64,000 nt of DNA from Bradyrhizobium diazoefficiens (lineage in GTDB: Bacteria > Pseudomonadota > Alphaproteobacteria > Rhizobiales > Xanthobacteraceae): positions 6,786,501 through 6,850,500 of the forward strand of contig NZ_CP067102.1 in assembly GCF_016616885.1 (NCBI RefSeq), given 5' to 3'. Positions 35,766-44,850 of the stretch are shown here, piece after piece; position 1 is the stretch's first letter; the number at the start of each line of letters is the position of its first letter. Under the pieces are notes generated by a model. The model was not told the origin of the DNA and searched no databases. It worked only from the letters and a program-made list of their open reading frames with translations. The translations under genes and the position numbers were made by a program.

Positions 35766-36083
35766 TTACTTCGACTTCTTCTTGTACATCGCCAGCATGC
35801 GCTGGGTGACAAGGAAGCCGCCAAAGATGTTCACGCAGGCAAAGATGAGCGCGACGAAGCCGAAGCCGCGCGCCCAGCCCGAACCGCTCGAGACATTTGC
35901 GACGCCGACCGCAAGCAGCGCGCCGACCACGATCACCGAGGAGATCGCGTTGGTCACGCTCATGAGCGGCGTGTGCAGCGCAGGCGTCACCGACCACACC
36001 ACGAAATAGCCGACGAAGACGGCGAGGACGAAGATCGACAGCCGGAAGATAAAGGGGTCGACGAGTTGTGCAGCATGCTCCAT
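35766..36083 (-). CDS. pntAB: NAD(P) transhydrogenase alpha subunit part 2 (membrane)
   Basis: A 105-residue membrane subunit with three to four spans, equivalent to the C-terminal part of single-chain PntA. '[20 protein letters not shown]' is the signature. Start 36083 has AAGGAGA at good spacing; the frame stays open to 36104 but without a site. The split alpha subunit is the usual arrangement in alphaproteobacteria. It lies between pntAA and pntB. Confidence 0.93.
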   Translation of the reverse strand: MEHAAQLVDPFIFRLSIFVLAVFVGYFVVWSVTPALHTPLMSVTNAISSVIVVGALLAVGVANVSSGSGWARGFGFVALIFACVNIFGGFLVTQRMLAMYKKKSK

Positions 36084-36104
36084 GGCGGCTCTCCTTAGGC
36101 CCAA

Positions 36105-37235
36105 TCAAGCCGACTTGGGCTGGAAGTTCGGGTGGATCACGGCGCCGTCCTTGGTCAGCGCGGTGGCCTTGACGAGCTCGTCGTCCCAGTTGACGGCGAG
36201 CTTTTTCTCTTTCTTGTCGACCATGGTCTCGATGAAGGAGAACAGATTGCGTGCATAGAGGCTCGAGGCCGAGGCCGCGACACGGCCGGCGACGTTGGTG
36301 TAGCCGACGATCTTGATGCCATCGAGATCGACGACCTCGCCCGGCCTGGCGCCCTCGACATTGCCGCCGCGCTCGACGGCGAGATCGACCAGCACCGAAC
36401 CCGGCTTCATCGACTTGACCATCTCGCCCGAGACGAGCTTCGGCGCGGGACGGCCCGGGATCAGAGCCGTGGTAATGACGATGTCCTGCTTCTTGATGTG
36501 CTCGGCGGTAAGCGCGGCCTGCTTGGCCTGGTACTCCCTGGACATCTCCTTGGCGTAGCCACCGGCGGTCTGCGCGTTCTTGAATTCCTCGTCCTCGACG
36601 GCGAGGAATTTCGCACCGAGCGATTCGACCTGCTCCTTGGTCGCGGGCCGCACGTCGGTCGCGGTGACGATGGCGCCGAGACGGCGCGCGGTCGCGATCG
36701 CCTGGAGGCCGGCGACGCCGACGCCCATCACGAACACTTTTGCGGCGGGCACGGTGCCGGCGGCGGTCATCATCATCGGGAAGGCGCGGCCGAAGGCCTC
36801 GGCGCCTTCGATCACGGCGCGGTAGCCGGCGAGGTTGGCCTGCGACGACAGCACGTCCATCACCTGCGCGCGGGTGATGCGCGGCATCAATTCCATCGCG
36901 AAGGCGGAGACGCCAGCATCGGCGATCGTCTTCAGCGCGGCCTCGTTGCCATAGGGATCCATGATAGCGATGACGAGCGCACCGCGCTTGTATTGCGAAA
37001 GCTCGGATGCCTCGGGGCGCTTCACCTTGATGATGATGTCGGCGTCAACAAGCGCATCGGCGCTGACCGTGGCGCCCACGGCGGTGAACTCGGAATCCGG
37101 CAGGCCCGATTTGAGGCCGGCGCCCGGCTCGACGGCGATCTCGGCGCCCAGCGCCTTGAACTTCTTCACCGTATCAGGCGAAGCGGCAACACGCGGCTCC
37201 GACGGATCGATTTCCTTGGCAACGGCGATCTTCAT
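36105..37235 (-). CDS. pntAA: NAD(P) transhydrogenase alpha subunit part 1 (NAD-binding)
   Basis: A 376-residue soluble NAD(H)-binding subunit (domain I), related to alanine dehydrogenase. 'MKIAVAKEIDPSEPRVAASP' begins it. The Rossmann fold is 'VFVMGVGVAGLQAIATARRL', and 'LVDLAVERGGNVEGARPGEV' closes the nucleotide site. It is first in the operon, with pntAB 21 bases after its stop. The 140 bases upstream separate it from the oxidase subunit. Confidence 0.96.
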   Translation of the reverse strand: MKIAVAKEIDPSEPRVAASPDTVKKFKALGAEIAVEPGAGLKSGLPDSEFTAVGATVSADALVDADIIIKVKRPEASELSQYKRGALVIAIMDPYGNEAALKTIADAGVSAFAMELMPRITRAQVMDVLSSQANLAGYRAVIEGAEAFGRAFPMMMTAAGTVPAAKVFVMGVGVAGLQAIATARRLGAIVTATDVRPATKEQVESLGAKFLAVEDEEFKNAQTAGGYAKEMSREYQAKQAALTAEHIKKQDIVITTALIPGRPAPKLVSGEMVKSMKPGSVLVDLAVERGGNVEGARPGEVVDLDGIKIVGYTNVAGRVAASASSLYARNLFSFIETMVDKKEKKLAVNWDDELVKATALTKDGAVIHPNFQPKSA

Positions 37236-37377
37236 AGGCCCTCCGGCGACGCGGGAAAAAGCGCGCGCACAAACTTAGCGTTACTCCCGCAACGTTGCAT
37301 ACCGGCTTTGGAACCGGCTTGTTTGCAAATTTTGTGGGCAGCTACCGCCACAGATGTAGGCAGCCGCCAAAGATGAT

Positions 37378-37530
37378 TTAGGTGAGGAAGATCGCCATCA
37401 GAATGACGATGAGCGCGACCGATGCTGTGCCGTACTTCACCAGCTTGATGAAGCCCTCATAGGTCTGCTCGTGGGCAACGTAGTCGTTGCCGTCGGCCGT
37501 GGTGTACGCCACTTCGCTATGGTCAGCCAT
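37378..37530 (-). CDS. aa3-type cytochrome c oxidase subunit IV
   Basis: A 50-residue protein, 'MADHSEVAYTTADGNDYVAH' then one membrane helix ('FIKLVKYGTASVALIVILM'). This matches the bacterial aa3 oxidase subunit IV family, a small accessory subunit of the terminal oxidase. The frame stays open upstream to 37707, but that part overlaps the toxin region and lacks similarity. The gene is isolated from other oxidase genes, which is common in this group. Confidence 0.88.
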   Translation of the reverse strand: MADHSEVAYTTADGNDYVAHEQTYEGFIKLVKYGTASVALIVILMAIFLT

Positions 37531-37627
37531 GGAATGTCCCCAGTCGGAAGTCGAATTCTTCGGCTGGGATACCTTAAACCTTCGGGCAGGGCAACGGCAC
37601 GGAAGCGCGGTTTTCCAGCAAATAGGC

Positions 37628-38014
37628 TCATTTGGAATCCAGATTATCGCGGATCCAGCGGATGAGGCCCTGCTCGCTGACTTCACCGGCAGCGAGGGAG
37701 AGGACAATCGCAGCAGCTTCAGCCTCTGGTACGATGAAGTCGATGCCGTTCACGCCAAGAAAGGTGTAGAGGGCAAGGAGCGAAGTGCGTTTGTTGCCAT
37801 CGACGAACGGATGATTGCGCGCAATGCCGAAAGCATAGGCTGCCGCCAATTCAGCGAGATCGGCATTCTCGTACGACCATTTGTTTTTTGGACGATCCAG
37901 CGCGGATTCGAGCATGCCCTCGTCGCGCAAGCCGCTTGCGCCACCGTGGATCGCAAGTTGCTCGTCGTGAATGGCGACGATCATTTGACGCGTCAGCCAA
38001 AACGGCTCGTTCAT
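37628..38014 (-). CDS. doc: Doc-family toxin (type II toxin-antitoxin)
   Basis: A 128-residue Fic-fold protein of the Doc branch. The catalytic loop 'HPFVDGNKRTSLLA' (residues 68-81) is intact. 'IHGGASGLRDEGMLESALD' near the N terminus is also typical. Doc phosphorylates elongation factor Tu and halts translation. Its start overlaps the antitoxin stop by four bases (ATGA), so translation is coupled. Confidence 0.93.
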   Translation of the reverse strand: MNEPFWLTRQMIVAIHDEQLAIHGGASGLRDEGMLESALDRPKNKWSYENADLAELAAAYAFGIARNHPFVDGNKRTSLLALYTFLGVNGIDFIVPEAEAAAIVLSLAAGEVSEQGLIRWIRDNLDSK

Positions 38015-38277
38015 TTGGCAAGCTCGGCGAGAGCGTTGTGATAACGCTTCATGCCTCGCCTCGCGACTTCCATGGCTCTTTCAAAATCAGGATCGTAAGG
38101 GGTCAGCATCAACGCCCCGTCCGATTGCTCAACCGGAAATAGCTTATCGCCTTCTTTGAGATTTAGACGGGCGGCCAACTCCTTCGGCAAAATGAGGCCG
38201 ATAGAATTGCCGATCTTGCGCACCTGAAGAATAGTGGATTCGCCTTTTAGGTCTTTGGGGGTTGCGTTCTCATTCAT
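38011..38277 (-). CDS. AbrB/MazE-type antitoxin
   Basis: An 88-residue protein with an N-terminal swapped-hairpin DNA-binding domain: 'ILQVRKIGNSIGLILPKELA' followed by 'RLNLKEGDKLFPVEQSDG'. The C-terminal part ('FERAMEVARRGMKRYHNALA') is the likely toxin-neutralising helix. It should bind Doc and repress its own promoter at the inverted repeat at 38305-38322. The ATG at 38275-38277 has AAGAGG seven bases upstream, inside a duplicated leader. Confidence 0.92.
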   Translation of the reverse strand: MNENATPKDLKGESTILQVRKIGNSIGLILPKELAARLNLKEGDKLFPVEQSDGALMLTPYDPDFERAMEVARRGMKRYHNALAELAK

Positions 38278-38322
38278 GACTGCACCTCTTCATGACTGCA
38301 CTTCGTTATACAAACGTATAAC
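38275..38322 (-). promoter_or_regulatory. Operator and duplicated start region of the toxin-antitoxin operon
   Basis: GTTATAC-AAAC-GTATAAC (38305-38322) is a perfect 7-base inverted repeat 28 bases before the antitoxin ATG, a good candidate autoregulatory operator. Between it and the gene, GTGCAGTCATGA occurs twice, 16 bases apart. The upstream ATG opens a seven-codon frame (MKRCSHE) whose stop overlaps the antitoxin start (ATGAATGA), so it could act as a coupled leader peptide. Confidence 0.6.
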
Positions 38323-38381
38323 AGAAGGTAGATCGAGGTTCAACAAATGTTTTACGGTCTCATCATTGAGACGGCCCCCGC

Positions 38382-40274
38382 TCAGCCCATCGCCTCCAGC
38401 TCGTCGATCATCCCGGCGATGACCGAGAGTCCGCCGTCCCAGAACTTCGGGTCCTTGGCATCGAGACCGAACGGCCGCAGCAGCTCGGAATAGTGCTTGG
38501 TGCCGCCGGCTGCGAGCATGTCGAGATAGCGCTCGGCAAAGCCCTCGGCCGCATTCTCGTAGACGGCATAAAGCGAATTCACGAGGCAATCGCCGAAGGC
38601 ATAGGCGTAGACATAGAACGGCGAGTGGATGAAGTGCGGGATGTACATCCAGTAGTTCTCGTAGCCCGCCTTGATCTCGATCGCCGGCCCCAGGCTCTCG
38701 CCCTGCACCGACAGCCAGAGCTCGCCGAGCCGCGTCGCGGTGAGCTCGCCATTCTTGCGCTCGGTGTGGACCGCGCGCTCGAACGAATAGAACGCGATTT
38801 GCCGCACCACGGTATTGATCATGTCCTCGACCTTGCCGGCGAGTAGTGCCTGGCGCTGCTTTGCGCTCTTGGTCTGCGCCAACAACCGCCTGAACGTGAG
38901 CATCTCGCCGAATACGCTGGCGGTTTCGGCCAGCGTCAGCGGTGTCGGCGCCATCAGCGCGCCGTTCTTTGCCGCCAGCACCTGATGCACGCCGTGGCCA
39001 AGCTCATGCGCGAGCGTCATCACGTCGCGCGGCTTGCCCTGGTAGTTCATCAGAACGTAAGGGTGCGCCGACGGCGTAGTCGGATGCGAGAAGGCGCCCG
39101 GCGCCTTGCCCGGGCGCACCGGCGCGTCGATCCAGCGGTCGGCGAAGAAGCGCTCGGCGATATCGGCCATTTTTGGCGAGAAGCCGCGATAGGCCGACAG
39201 CACCATGTTCCGCGCATCGGGCCAGCCGATGGTATCGGTCGCGGCGAACGGCAGCGGTGCGTTGCGGTCCCAATAAGCCAGCCGCTTCTTGCCGAACCAC
39301 TTCGCCTTCAGCGCGTAGTAGCGATGCGACAGTTTTGGATAGGCCGCGCGGACCGAGGCGACCAGCGCATCCACCACCTCGCGCTCGACGCGATTGTTCA
39401 GATGGCGGGAGTCCGCGACATCCTTGAAGCCGCGCCAGCGGTCCGAGATGTCCTTGTCCTTGGCGAGAGTGTTGGTGATCAGCGCGAAGGTGCGCTCATT
39501 GGCCTTGAAGGTTTTCGCCAGAGCTTCCGCCGCAGTCTTGCGCTTGGCGCCGTCGCGGTCCTGCAGGAAGTTCAGCGTCGGCTCGATCGCCAGCTCTTTG
39601 GCGCCGACCTTGAAGCGCAGGCCGGAGATCGTCTGGTCGAACAATCGGTTGAACGCGGAATAACCGGTTTGCGCCTTCTCCAGGAAGAGCTGCTCGAGCT
39701 TGTCGTCGAGTTGATACGGCTTCTCCTTGCGCAGGTCCTCGATCCACGGACGGTAGTGCGCGAGCTCGGCGGCTTGCATTGCGCCGGTCAAAATATCGTC
39801 ATCGATGCGGTTGAGCTCGAGCGCGAAGAACAGAAGATGCGTCGAGGCGGCTGTCAGCCGCTCGGACACATCGCCGTAAAACTTTGAAATCGCAGGGTCC
39901 ACGCTGTCGCCGGCGTGGACGAGGCCGGCATAGGAGCCAAGACGGCCCGCGAGATCGTCGATCGCCTCATAGCGGCGCACGGCGTCCGCGAGCCATTTTC
40001 CGCCATCTTCGTTTGCTGTGCCTGTTGCGAGCTTGCCCTTGTAGTCGGTCTCGAACGCGACGCAATCGGCATCCATCGTTTCGAGATCGCGCGCCACTTC
40101 CGGCGCATCGATCCCGGAATAGAGATCGGCAAGGTTCCATTCCGGAAGCTTGCCTGTCTTCGCAGACTTGGCGGAGGGTTTTGCCTTGGCGGCAGATTTC
40201 TTGGCAGCGGATTTCTTGAAGGCGGATTTCTTGGTGGCTGGCTTGCGAAGAGCGTTCTTGGAGCGCGAAGTCAT
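38382..40274 (-). CDS. pepF: M3-family oligoendopeptidase F
   Basis: A 630-residue zinc peptidase that cleaves oligopeptides in the cytoplasm. The metal site is 'MTLAHELGHGVHQVLA' (HEXXH, about residue 420) and the third ligand lies in 'ETASVFGEMLTF'. The M3B N-terminal domain starts at 'PEWNLADLYSGIDAPEVARD'. Ahead of it is an unusual ~42-residue Lys/Ala/Ser tail ('KKSAFKKSAAKKSAAKAKPS'), like a histone H1 tail. It is a single gene, divergent from the sigma-54 activator. Confidence 0.94.
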   Translation of the reverse strand: MTSRSKNALRKPATKKSAFKKSAAKKSAAKAKPSAKSAKTGKLPEWNLADLYSGIDAPEVARDLETMDADCVAFETDYKGKLATGTANEDGGKWLADAVRRYEAIDDLAGRLGSYAGLVHAGDSVDPAISKFYGDVSERLTAASTHLLFFALELNRIDDDILTGAMQAAELAHYRPWIEDLRKEKPYQLDDKLEQLFLEKAQTGYSAFNRLFDQTISGLRFKVGAKELAIEPTLNFLQDRDGAKRKTAAEALAKTFKANERTFALITNTLAKDKDISDRWRGFKDVADSRHLNNRVEREVVDALVASVRAAYPKLSHRYYALKAKWFGKKRLAYWDRNAPLPFAATDTIGWPDARNMVLSAYRGFSPKMADIAERFFADRWIDAPVRPGKAPGAFSHPTTPSAHPYVLMNYQGKPRDVMTLAHELGHGVHQVLAAKNGALMAPTPLTLAETASVFGEMLTFRRLLAQTKSAKQRQALLAGKVEDMINTVVRQIAFYSFERAVHTERKNGELTATRLGELWLSVQGESLGPAIEIKAGYENYWMYIPHFIHSPFYVYAYAFGDCLVNSLYAVYENAAEGFAERYLDMLAAGGTKHYSELLRPFGLDAKDPKFWDGGLSVIAGMIDELEAMG

Positions 40275-40401
40275 TGTGTGGGAAACCTGTGTTCAACAAT
40301 CGCTGCGGCGGGCGGGGGCATCAAGGTTTAAGAGTGCGTTAATCGGCTTCGGCCAGAGTGACCCGATTCGAGACAGATAGTAGTAGCGTGCGGGGAGCAC
40401 C

Positions 40402-41898
40402 ATGGCTGCCAGTATTTTGATCGCCGACGACGACGCCGTAGCCCGCCGTCTGGTCGAGAACATGGTGCAGAAATGCGGCTATGAGACGGTCGTCGTCGAG
40501 TCCGGCGACGCCGCGATCGCAGCCCTCACCACCCCCGATGCACCTATTATCGACGCCGTGATCCTCGATCTCGTCATGCCCGGCCTCGACGGCATGGGCG
40601 TGCTGGCGAAAATCCGCGAAGCGGGCCTCAGCGTCCCCGTCATCGTGCAGACCGCGCATGGCGGCATCGACAACGTGATCTCGGCGATGCGCGCGGGTGC
40701 GGCCGATTTCGTGGTCAAGCCGGTCGGCGTGGAGCGGCTCCAGGTCTCGCTTCGCAACGCGCTCAACGCTTCCGCGCTCAAGGGCGAATTGCAGCGCATC
40801 CGTCACAGCCGCGAGGGACGGCTGACCTTCTCCGACATCATCACGCGCGCCGAGGCGATGGCAGGCGTGATGCGCGCCGCGCAGAAGGCGGCGAACTCAT
40901 CGATCCCGGTGCTGATCGAAGGCGAGTCCGGCGTCGGCAAGGAGATGTTCGCACGCGCCATCCACGGCAGCGGCGAGCGCAAGGCAAAGCCCTTCGTCGC
41001 CGTCAATTGCGGCGCGATCCCCGAAAATCTCGTCGAGTCCATTCTGTTCGGCCACGAGAAGGGTGCCTTCACCGGCGCGACCGAACGGCATACCGGCAAG
41101 TTCATCGAGGCCCATGGCGGCACGCTGTTTCTGGACGAGGTCAGCGAGCTGCCGCTGACCGCGCAGGTCAAATTGCTGCGCGCACTGCAGGAAGGCGCCG
41201 TCGAGGCAGTCGGCGGCCGCAAGCCCGTGAAGGTCGACGTCCGCATCATCTCCGCGACCAATCGCAAGCTGCTGGACCGGGTGAAGCAGGGACACTTCCG
41301 GGAAGATTTGTTCTACCGCCTGCACGTGCTGCCGCTGACGATCCCTTCACTCAGGGCCCGGCGCGAGGACATCCCGCATCTGCTGCGGCATTTCCTGGCG
41401 CGCTTTGCCGCCGAGGAGAACCGCGCCATCTCCAGCGTCAGCGGCGAGGCCATGGCGCATCTCGCCCAGCTCGACTGGCCGGGCAACATCCGCCAGCTCG
41501 AAAACGCTGTTTACCGCGCGGTGGTGATGAGCGAGAGCGACCAGCTCGGTCTCGACGATTTCCCGCTGCTTTCTTCGCATCCGCACTCCGCAACGGAGAT
41601 TCCGACCGCGCCGCTGATGATCGAGCCGATCGCGGCGCCCTCCGTCGTGTCGGGTAGTGAAATACCGATCGCGCCGCTGCCGATGGCAGGGTCTCTCTCA
41701 ATGTTGACCCCCACCGGCGATGTCCGACCATTAGAGGACATGGAGAACGAGATCATCCGCTTTGCGATCTCGCACTACCGCGGGCAGATGTCCGAGGTGG
41801 CGCGTCGTCTCAAAATCGGCAGGTCCACGCTCTACCGCAAACTCGACGAAGCCGGGGTTCCCGGACATGGCGGGAAAAGCGGCGAGGAGACGCACTGA
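40402..41898 (+). CDS. Sigma-54-dependent response regulator (NtrC family)
   Basis: A 498-residue three-domain activator. The receiver (about 1-120) has the acidic 'ADDDA' pocket and phosphoacceptor Asp56 in 'AVILDLVMPGLDG'. The AAA+ domain has Walker A 'GESGVGKE' (174-181), the sigma-54 contact loop 'GAFTGA' (221-226), and 'GGTLFLDEVSELPL' as Walker B. The C-terminal Fis-type helix-turn-helix is 'GQMSEVARRLKIGRSTLYRK'. A Pro/Ala/Ile-rich linker of about 60 residues precedes the last domain. No kinase gene is adjacent, so it is an orphan regulator; its partner and targets are unknown. It is not a named NtrC or DctD on this evidence. Confidence 0.93.
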   Translation: MAASILIADDDAVARRLVENMVQKCGYETVVVESGDAAIAALTTPDAPIIDAVILDLVMPGLDGMGVLAKIREAGLSVPVIVQTAHGGIDNVISAMRAGAADFVVKPVGVERLQVSLRNALNASALKGELQRIRHSREGRLTFSDIITRAEAMAGVMRAAQKAANSSIPVLIEGESGVGKEMFARAIHGSGERKAKPFVAVNCGAIPENLVESILFGHEKGAFTGATERHTGKFIEAHGGTLFLDEVSELPLTAQVKLLRALQEGAVEAVGGRKPVKVDVRIISATNRKLLDRVKQGHFREDLFYRLHVLPLTIPSLRARREDIPHLLRHFLARFAAEENRAISSVSGEAMAHLAQLDWPGNIRQLENAVYRAVVMSESDQLGLDDFPLLSSHPHSATEIPTAPLMIEPIAAPSVVSGSEIPIAPLPMAGSLSMLTPTGDVRPLEDMENEIIRFAISHYRGQMSEVARRLKIGRSTLYRKLDEAGVPGHGGKSGEETH

Positions 41899-42249
41899 AC
41901 CTCATGCGAACGGAGGTTCGCGCGATCGGACATTGCACCCGCAACCCGTTGAATTACGGCAAAATTCGGCAGCAAGCCAAACCGTGACTTGGAAGTGACA
42001 GACACCGGGAAAAGCGCGCGATGAAGGCGCACAATCCGTTGCAAACAGTCTCTCTTGAAGTCAGTTTGTCGTGAGTTGTCCCGGGTAGCGCTGGCCGCAA
42101 AATCGGGGCCTGTATATCGTCTGCGTATGAATCGTTGCGTGCAGGCGTGCAACTTTCGAGAGGCCGGCGCGGTTTAGCCGAAACTCAATCAATTAGGCGA
42201 TAACGAAAGCTGTTCCACGAGGGACAGTTCACCCGAGGGGTGCGACACA
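41899..42249. other. Intergenic region before the L,D-transpeptidase gene
   Basis: About 350 bases with no credible gene and no clear terminator after the activator gene. It should hold the transpeptidase promoter. I see no recognised RNA or operator. Confidence 0.4.
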
Positions 42250-44577
42250 ATGCGTGACTGTTTGAACCACCGTGCGGGCTTCGACCGTGTCTTGATGACG
42301 GTCGCGGCGACCTTCTTCACGGTATCGGCCGGCTCGGCGCTGGCACAGGATCAGGCGCGCAGCAGCGCCGCGGAGCTCGCGATCGAAGCCGCGATCCCGC
42401 GCCCCGAGCCTGCAAACGTCCCACCCCCGACCGCATCCGACATCAAGCTCGACACCACCGCCACCCTCCAGGACGCGCCGAAGGAAGCCGCCAAGGAAAC
42501 TTCGAAGGAAACTTCGAAGGAAACTGCGAAGGAAACTGCGAAGGAGCCCGTGAAGGCCGAAGCCGTCCCGGCGCCCGACAAGGTCGAGACCAAGCCGTCC
42601 GATGTCGCCACCACGCCGACACCCGACGCGCCGAAGAGCGAGACGGCAAAGACCGAACCCGCGACGGCCGAGCCCGCCAAATCCGAAGCGGCAAAATCTG
42701 AACCCGCCAAGGCTGAACCTGCCAAGTCTGAACCGGCCAAGGCTGAACGCGCCAAGGCTGACACCGCAGCAGCACCGGCGGCCACCCCCGCTGCACCTGC
42801 GGCGGCGGCAGCGACCCCGGCCGCCGAGCCGGTGAAGGCCGCGAGCAACGTTCCCGCCGCCGACCAGCCGGTCGCCGACAAGCTCAAGGACATCATCGGC
42901 GCCAAGACCTCGCGCCATTTCGACCGCAAGAACGAGCGTGCGGCGATCGAGAAATTCTACGGCGCCCGTGACTTCGCGCCGGTCTGGACGCAAGCCGGCG
43001 GCCTGACTGCCGCGGCGAAGGGCGTGATCGCGCGGCTGAAGGATGCGGCGTCCGACGGTCTCAATCCCGCCGACTATCCGGTGCCGGATTTCACCGCCGC
43101 CACGACGCCCGATGCGCTCGCCGATGCCGAGCTGAAGCTCACCGCCAGCATGTTCGACTATGCGCGCCAGGCGCAGAGCGGCCGCATGCATTGGTCCCAG
43201 GTCAGTGCCGACATCCTCTATCCCGAGCATCCGACTGATCCGAGCGAAGTGCTCACCAAGGTCACGACCGCCGCCGACGCCTCCGCCGCGCTCGACAGCT
43301 ACAACCCGCCGCAAAAGCTTTACAAGGAGCTGAAGGCGAAGCTCGCGCAGCTGCGTGGCCAGGGCGACGGCCCGGTGATCGAGATCACCGACGGCCCGGC
43401 GCTGAAGTACACGCCCGCCAAGGGCAAGAAGCAGGCGGAAGTCGTGGTGCAGGATCCGCGCGTGCCGCAACTTCGCGCCAAGCTCGGCATCACCGAGAAC
43501 GCCAGCGACGATCATTACGACGCAGCGGTTGCCGAAGCCGTGCGCAAATTCCAGGACGGCGCCGAGATCAAGGCCACCGGCATCCTCGACGACAAGACGG
43601 TCAAGGCGCTGAACAGCCCGAAGCGCGACAAGCAAATCGACACCGTGCTGGTGAACATGGAGCGCTGGCGCTGGCTGCCGCGCGACCTCGGCGTGCCCTC
43701 GCTCGGCGACGCCTATGTCATCCTCAACATTCCCGACTACACGCTGAAGGTGATGCAGCGCGGCCAGCAGGTCTGGACCACCCGCGTCGTCACCGGCAAG
43801 CCGGGCCAGCACGCGACGCCGCTGCTGACCGAGACGATGAAGTACATCACGGTCAACCCGACCTGGAACGTGCCGCCGTCGATCGTCTATGGCGAATATC
43901 TGCCGGCGCTGCAGCAGGACCCGACGGTGCTTCAGCGCATGGGCCTGAAGCTCGAGCAGAACCGCGACGGCTCGGTGCACATCTCGCAGCCGCCCGGCGA
44001 AGCCAACGCGCTCGGCCGCATTCGCTTCAACTTCCCGAACAAGTTCCTGGTCTATCAGCACGACACGCCGGACAAGAACCTGTTCGCACGGGAAGATCGC
44101 GCCTTCAGCCACGGCTGCATGCGCGTCCAATATCCGGACCAGTACGCCTCGGTGCTGCTCAACATCGCCATGCCGGGCGAGAAGTACACGCCGGAGCGCG
44201 TACGCAGCATGTACGGCTCGGGTGAGGTCGACCTGAAATTCGCGACCCCGATCCCGGTCAACATCACCTACCAGACCGCCTTCGTGGACGACGGCGGCAA
44301 GCTGCAATTCCGCAAGGACGTCTATGGCCGCGACGCGACGATGATCAACATCCTGAAGAACGGCCGCGGCAAGGACCTCGAGACCATCGTGGCCCACTCG
44401 CAGCCGAGCTATTCGCGCCCGGCGACGACGCTGCCGTCCGGCGTGGCGATCGCCAACAATGGCGGCGGCTTCGGCTCCTCGGGCCCGAACTTCTTCGAGC
44501 GGCTGTTCGGGGCCCCGACCCCGCCGCCGGCCCCGATCGGCCGCCGGCCCCAGCAACAGCGGGTGTTCACCCGCTGA
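42250..44577 (+). CDS. L,D-transpeptidase (YcbB/LdtD type)
   Basis: A 775-residue exported enzyme that makes 3-3 cross-links in peptidoglycan. The signal peptide ends near 'VSAGSALAQDQ'. Residues about 60-200 are a disordered Lys/Glu/Ala/Pro linker with tandem KET and KSEPAKAEP units. A scaffold domain ('EKFYGARDFAPVWTQAGG') and a peptidoglycan-binding motif ('AEAVRKFQDGAEIKATGILD') follow. The YkuD catalytic domain holds 'FSHGCMRVQYP' with the nucleophile Cys623. The C-terminal 100 residues are Pro/Gly-rich. YcbB proteins are about 600 residues; the excess is the linker and tail. Two terminators follow, so it is its own unit, next to another cell-wall gene. Confidence 0.93.
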   Translation: MRDCLNHRAGFDRVLMTVAATFFTVSAGSALAQDQARSSAAELAIEAAIPRPEPANVPPPTASDIKLDTTATLQDAPKEAAKETSKETSKETAKETAKEPVKAEAVPAPDKVETKPSDVATTPTPDAPKSETAKTEPATAEPAKSEAAKSEPAKAEPAKSEPAKAERAKADTAAAPAATPAAPAAAAATPAAEPVKAASNVPAADQPVADKLKDIIGAKTSRHFDRKNERAAIEKFYGARDFAPVWTQAGGLTAAAKGVIARLKDAASDGLNPADYPVPDFTAATTPDALADAELKLTASMFDYARQAQSGRMHWSQVSADILYPEHPTDPSEVLTKVTTAADASAALDSYNPPQKLYKELKAKLAQLRGQGDGPVIEITDGPALKYTPAKGKKQAEVVVQDPRVPQLRAKLGITENASDDHYDAAVAEAVRKFQDGAEIKATGILDDKTVKALNSPKRDKQIDTVLVNMERWRWLPRDLGVPSLGDAYVILNIPDYTLKVMQRGQQVWTTRVVTGKPGQHATPLLTETMKYITVNPTWNVPPSIVYGEYLPALQQDPTVLQRMGLKLEQNRDGSVHISQPPGEANALGRIRFNFPNKFLVYQHDTPDKNLFAREDRAFSHGCMRVQYPDQYASVLLNIAMPGEKYTPERVRSMYGSGEVDLKFATPIPVNITYQTAFVDDGGKLQFRKDVYGRDATMINILKNGRGKDLETIVAHSQPSYSRPATTLPSGVAIANNGGGFGSSGPNFFERLFGAPTPPPAPIGRRPQQQRVFTR
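42481..42546 (+). repeat. 12-base tandem repeat coding KETS/KETA
   Basis: AAGGAAACTTCG appears twice and AAGGAAACTGCG twice in tandem, flanked by diverged units on both sides. Each codes Lys-Glu-Thr-(Ser/Ala). The same kind of unit occurs in the GGDEF gene at 26741-26788. Unit number is likely variable. Confidence 0.85.
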
Positions 44578-44623
44578 GCCCTGGCCCAGCGCCTCATTTT
44601 CTGGAATACTTCAATAAAATCAG

Positions 44624-44697
44624 CGACCCCGTCCCATGGATGGGGTCGTTTAACGTTAACCATTCTCCACCCGGCTTCGGGTGGCGGGCGTTTTTTC
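44624..44697 (+). terminator. Two tandem terminators after the L,D-transpeptidase
   Basis: CGACCCC pairs with GGGGTCG at 44624-44648, followed by TTTAA. CCACCCG pairs with CGGGTGG around GCTT at 44667-44684, followed by CGGGCGTTTTTT. The second is the stronger. The rest of the 270-base gap to the next gene holds nothing else I recognise. Confidence 0.75.
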
Positions 44698-44850
44698 GCC
44701 ACACTAAGCCGCTTAGGATCGTAATCTGACTTGGTTTGGGGGCGGGAAGGTCAACCTCGAATTAACCTTCTCGCTTTAACAAAGCGTTCACCCTCTTTCG
44801 CGCGCTAACGGGGTTGGCGGGAGAGTCGATTTTGAACGCTCGTCGACTGG

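Noticed and set aside
42481..42546. Tandem repeats as a possible CRISPR array
   Set aside because: Units are 12 bases, contiguous, in frame and without spacers; they code a protein linker. No cas gene is present.
42229..44556. A 775-codon frame antisense to the L,D-transpeptidase
   Set aside because: It mirrors the coding gene and shows only Arg/Gly/His-rich low-complexity sequence.
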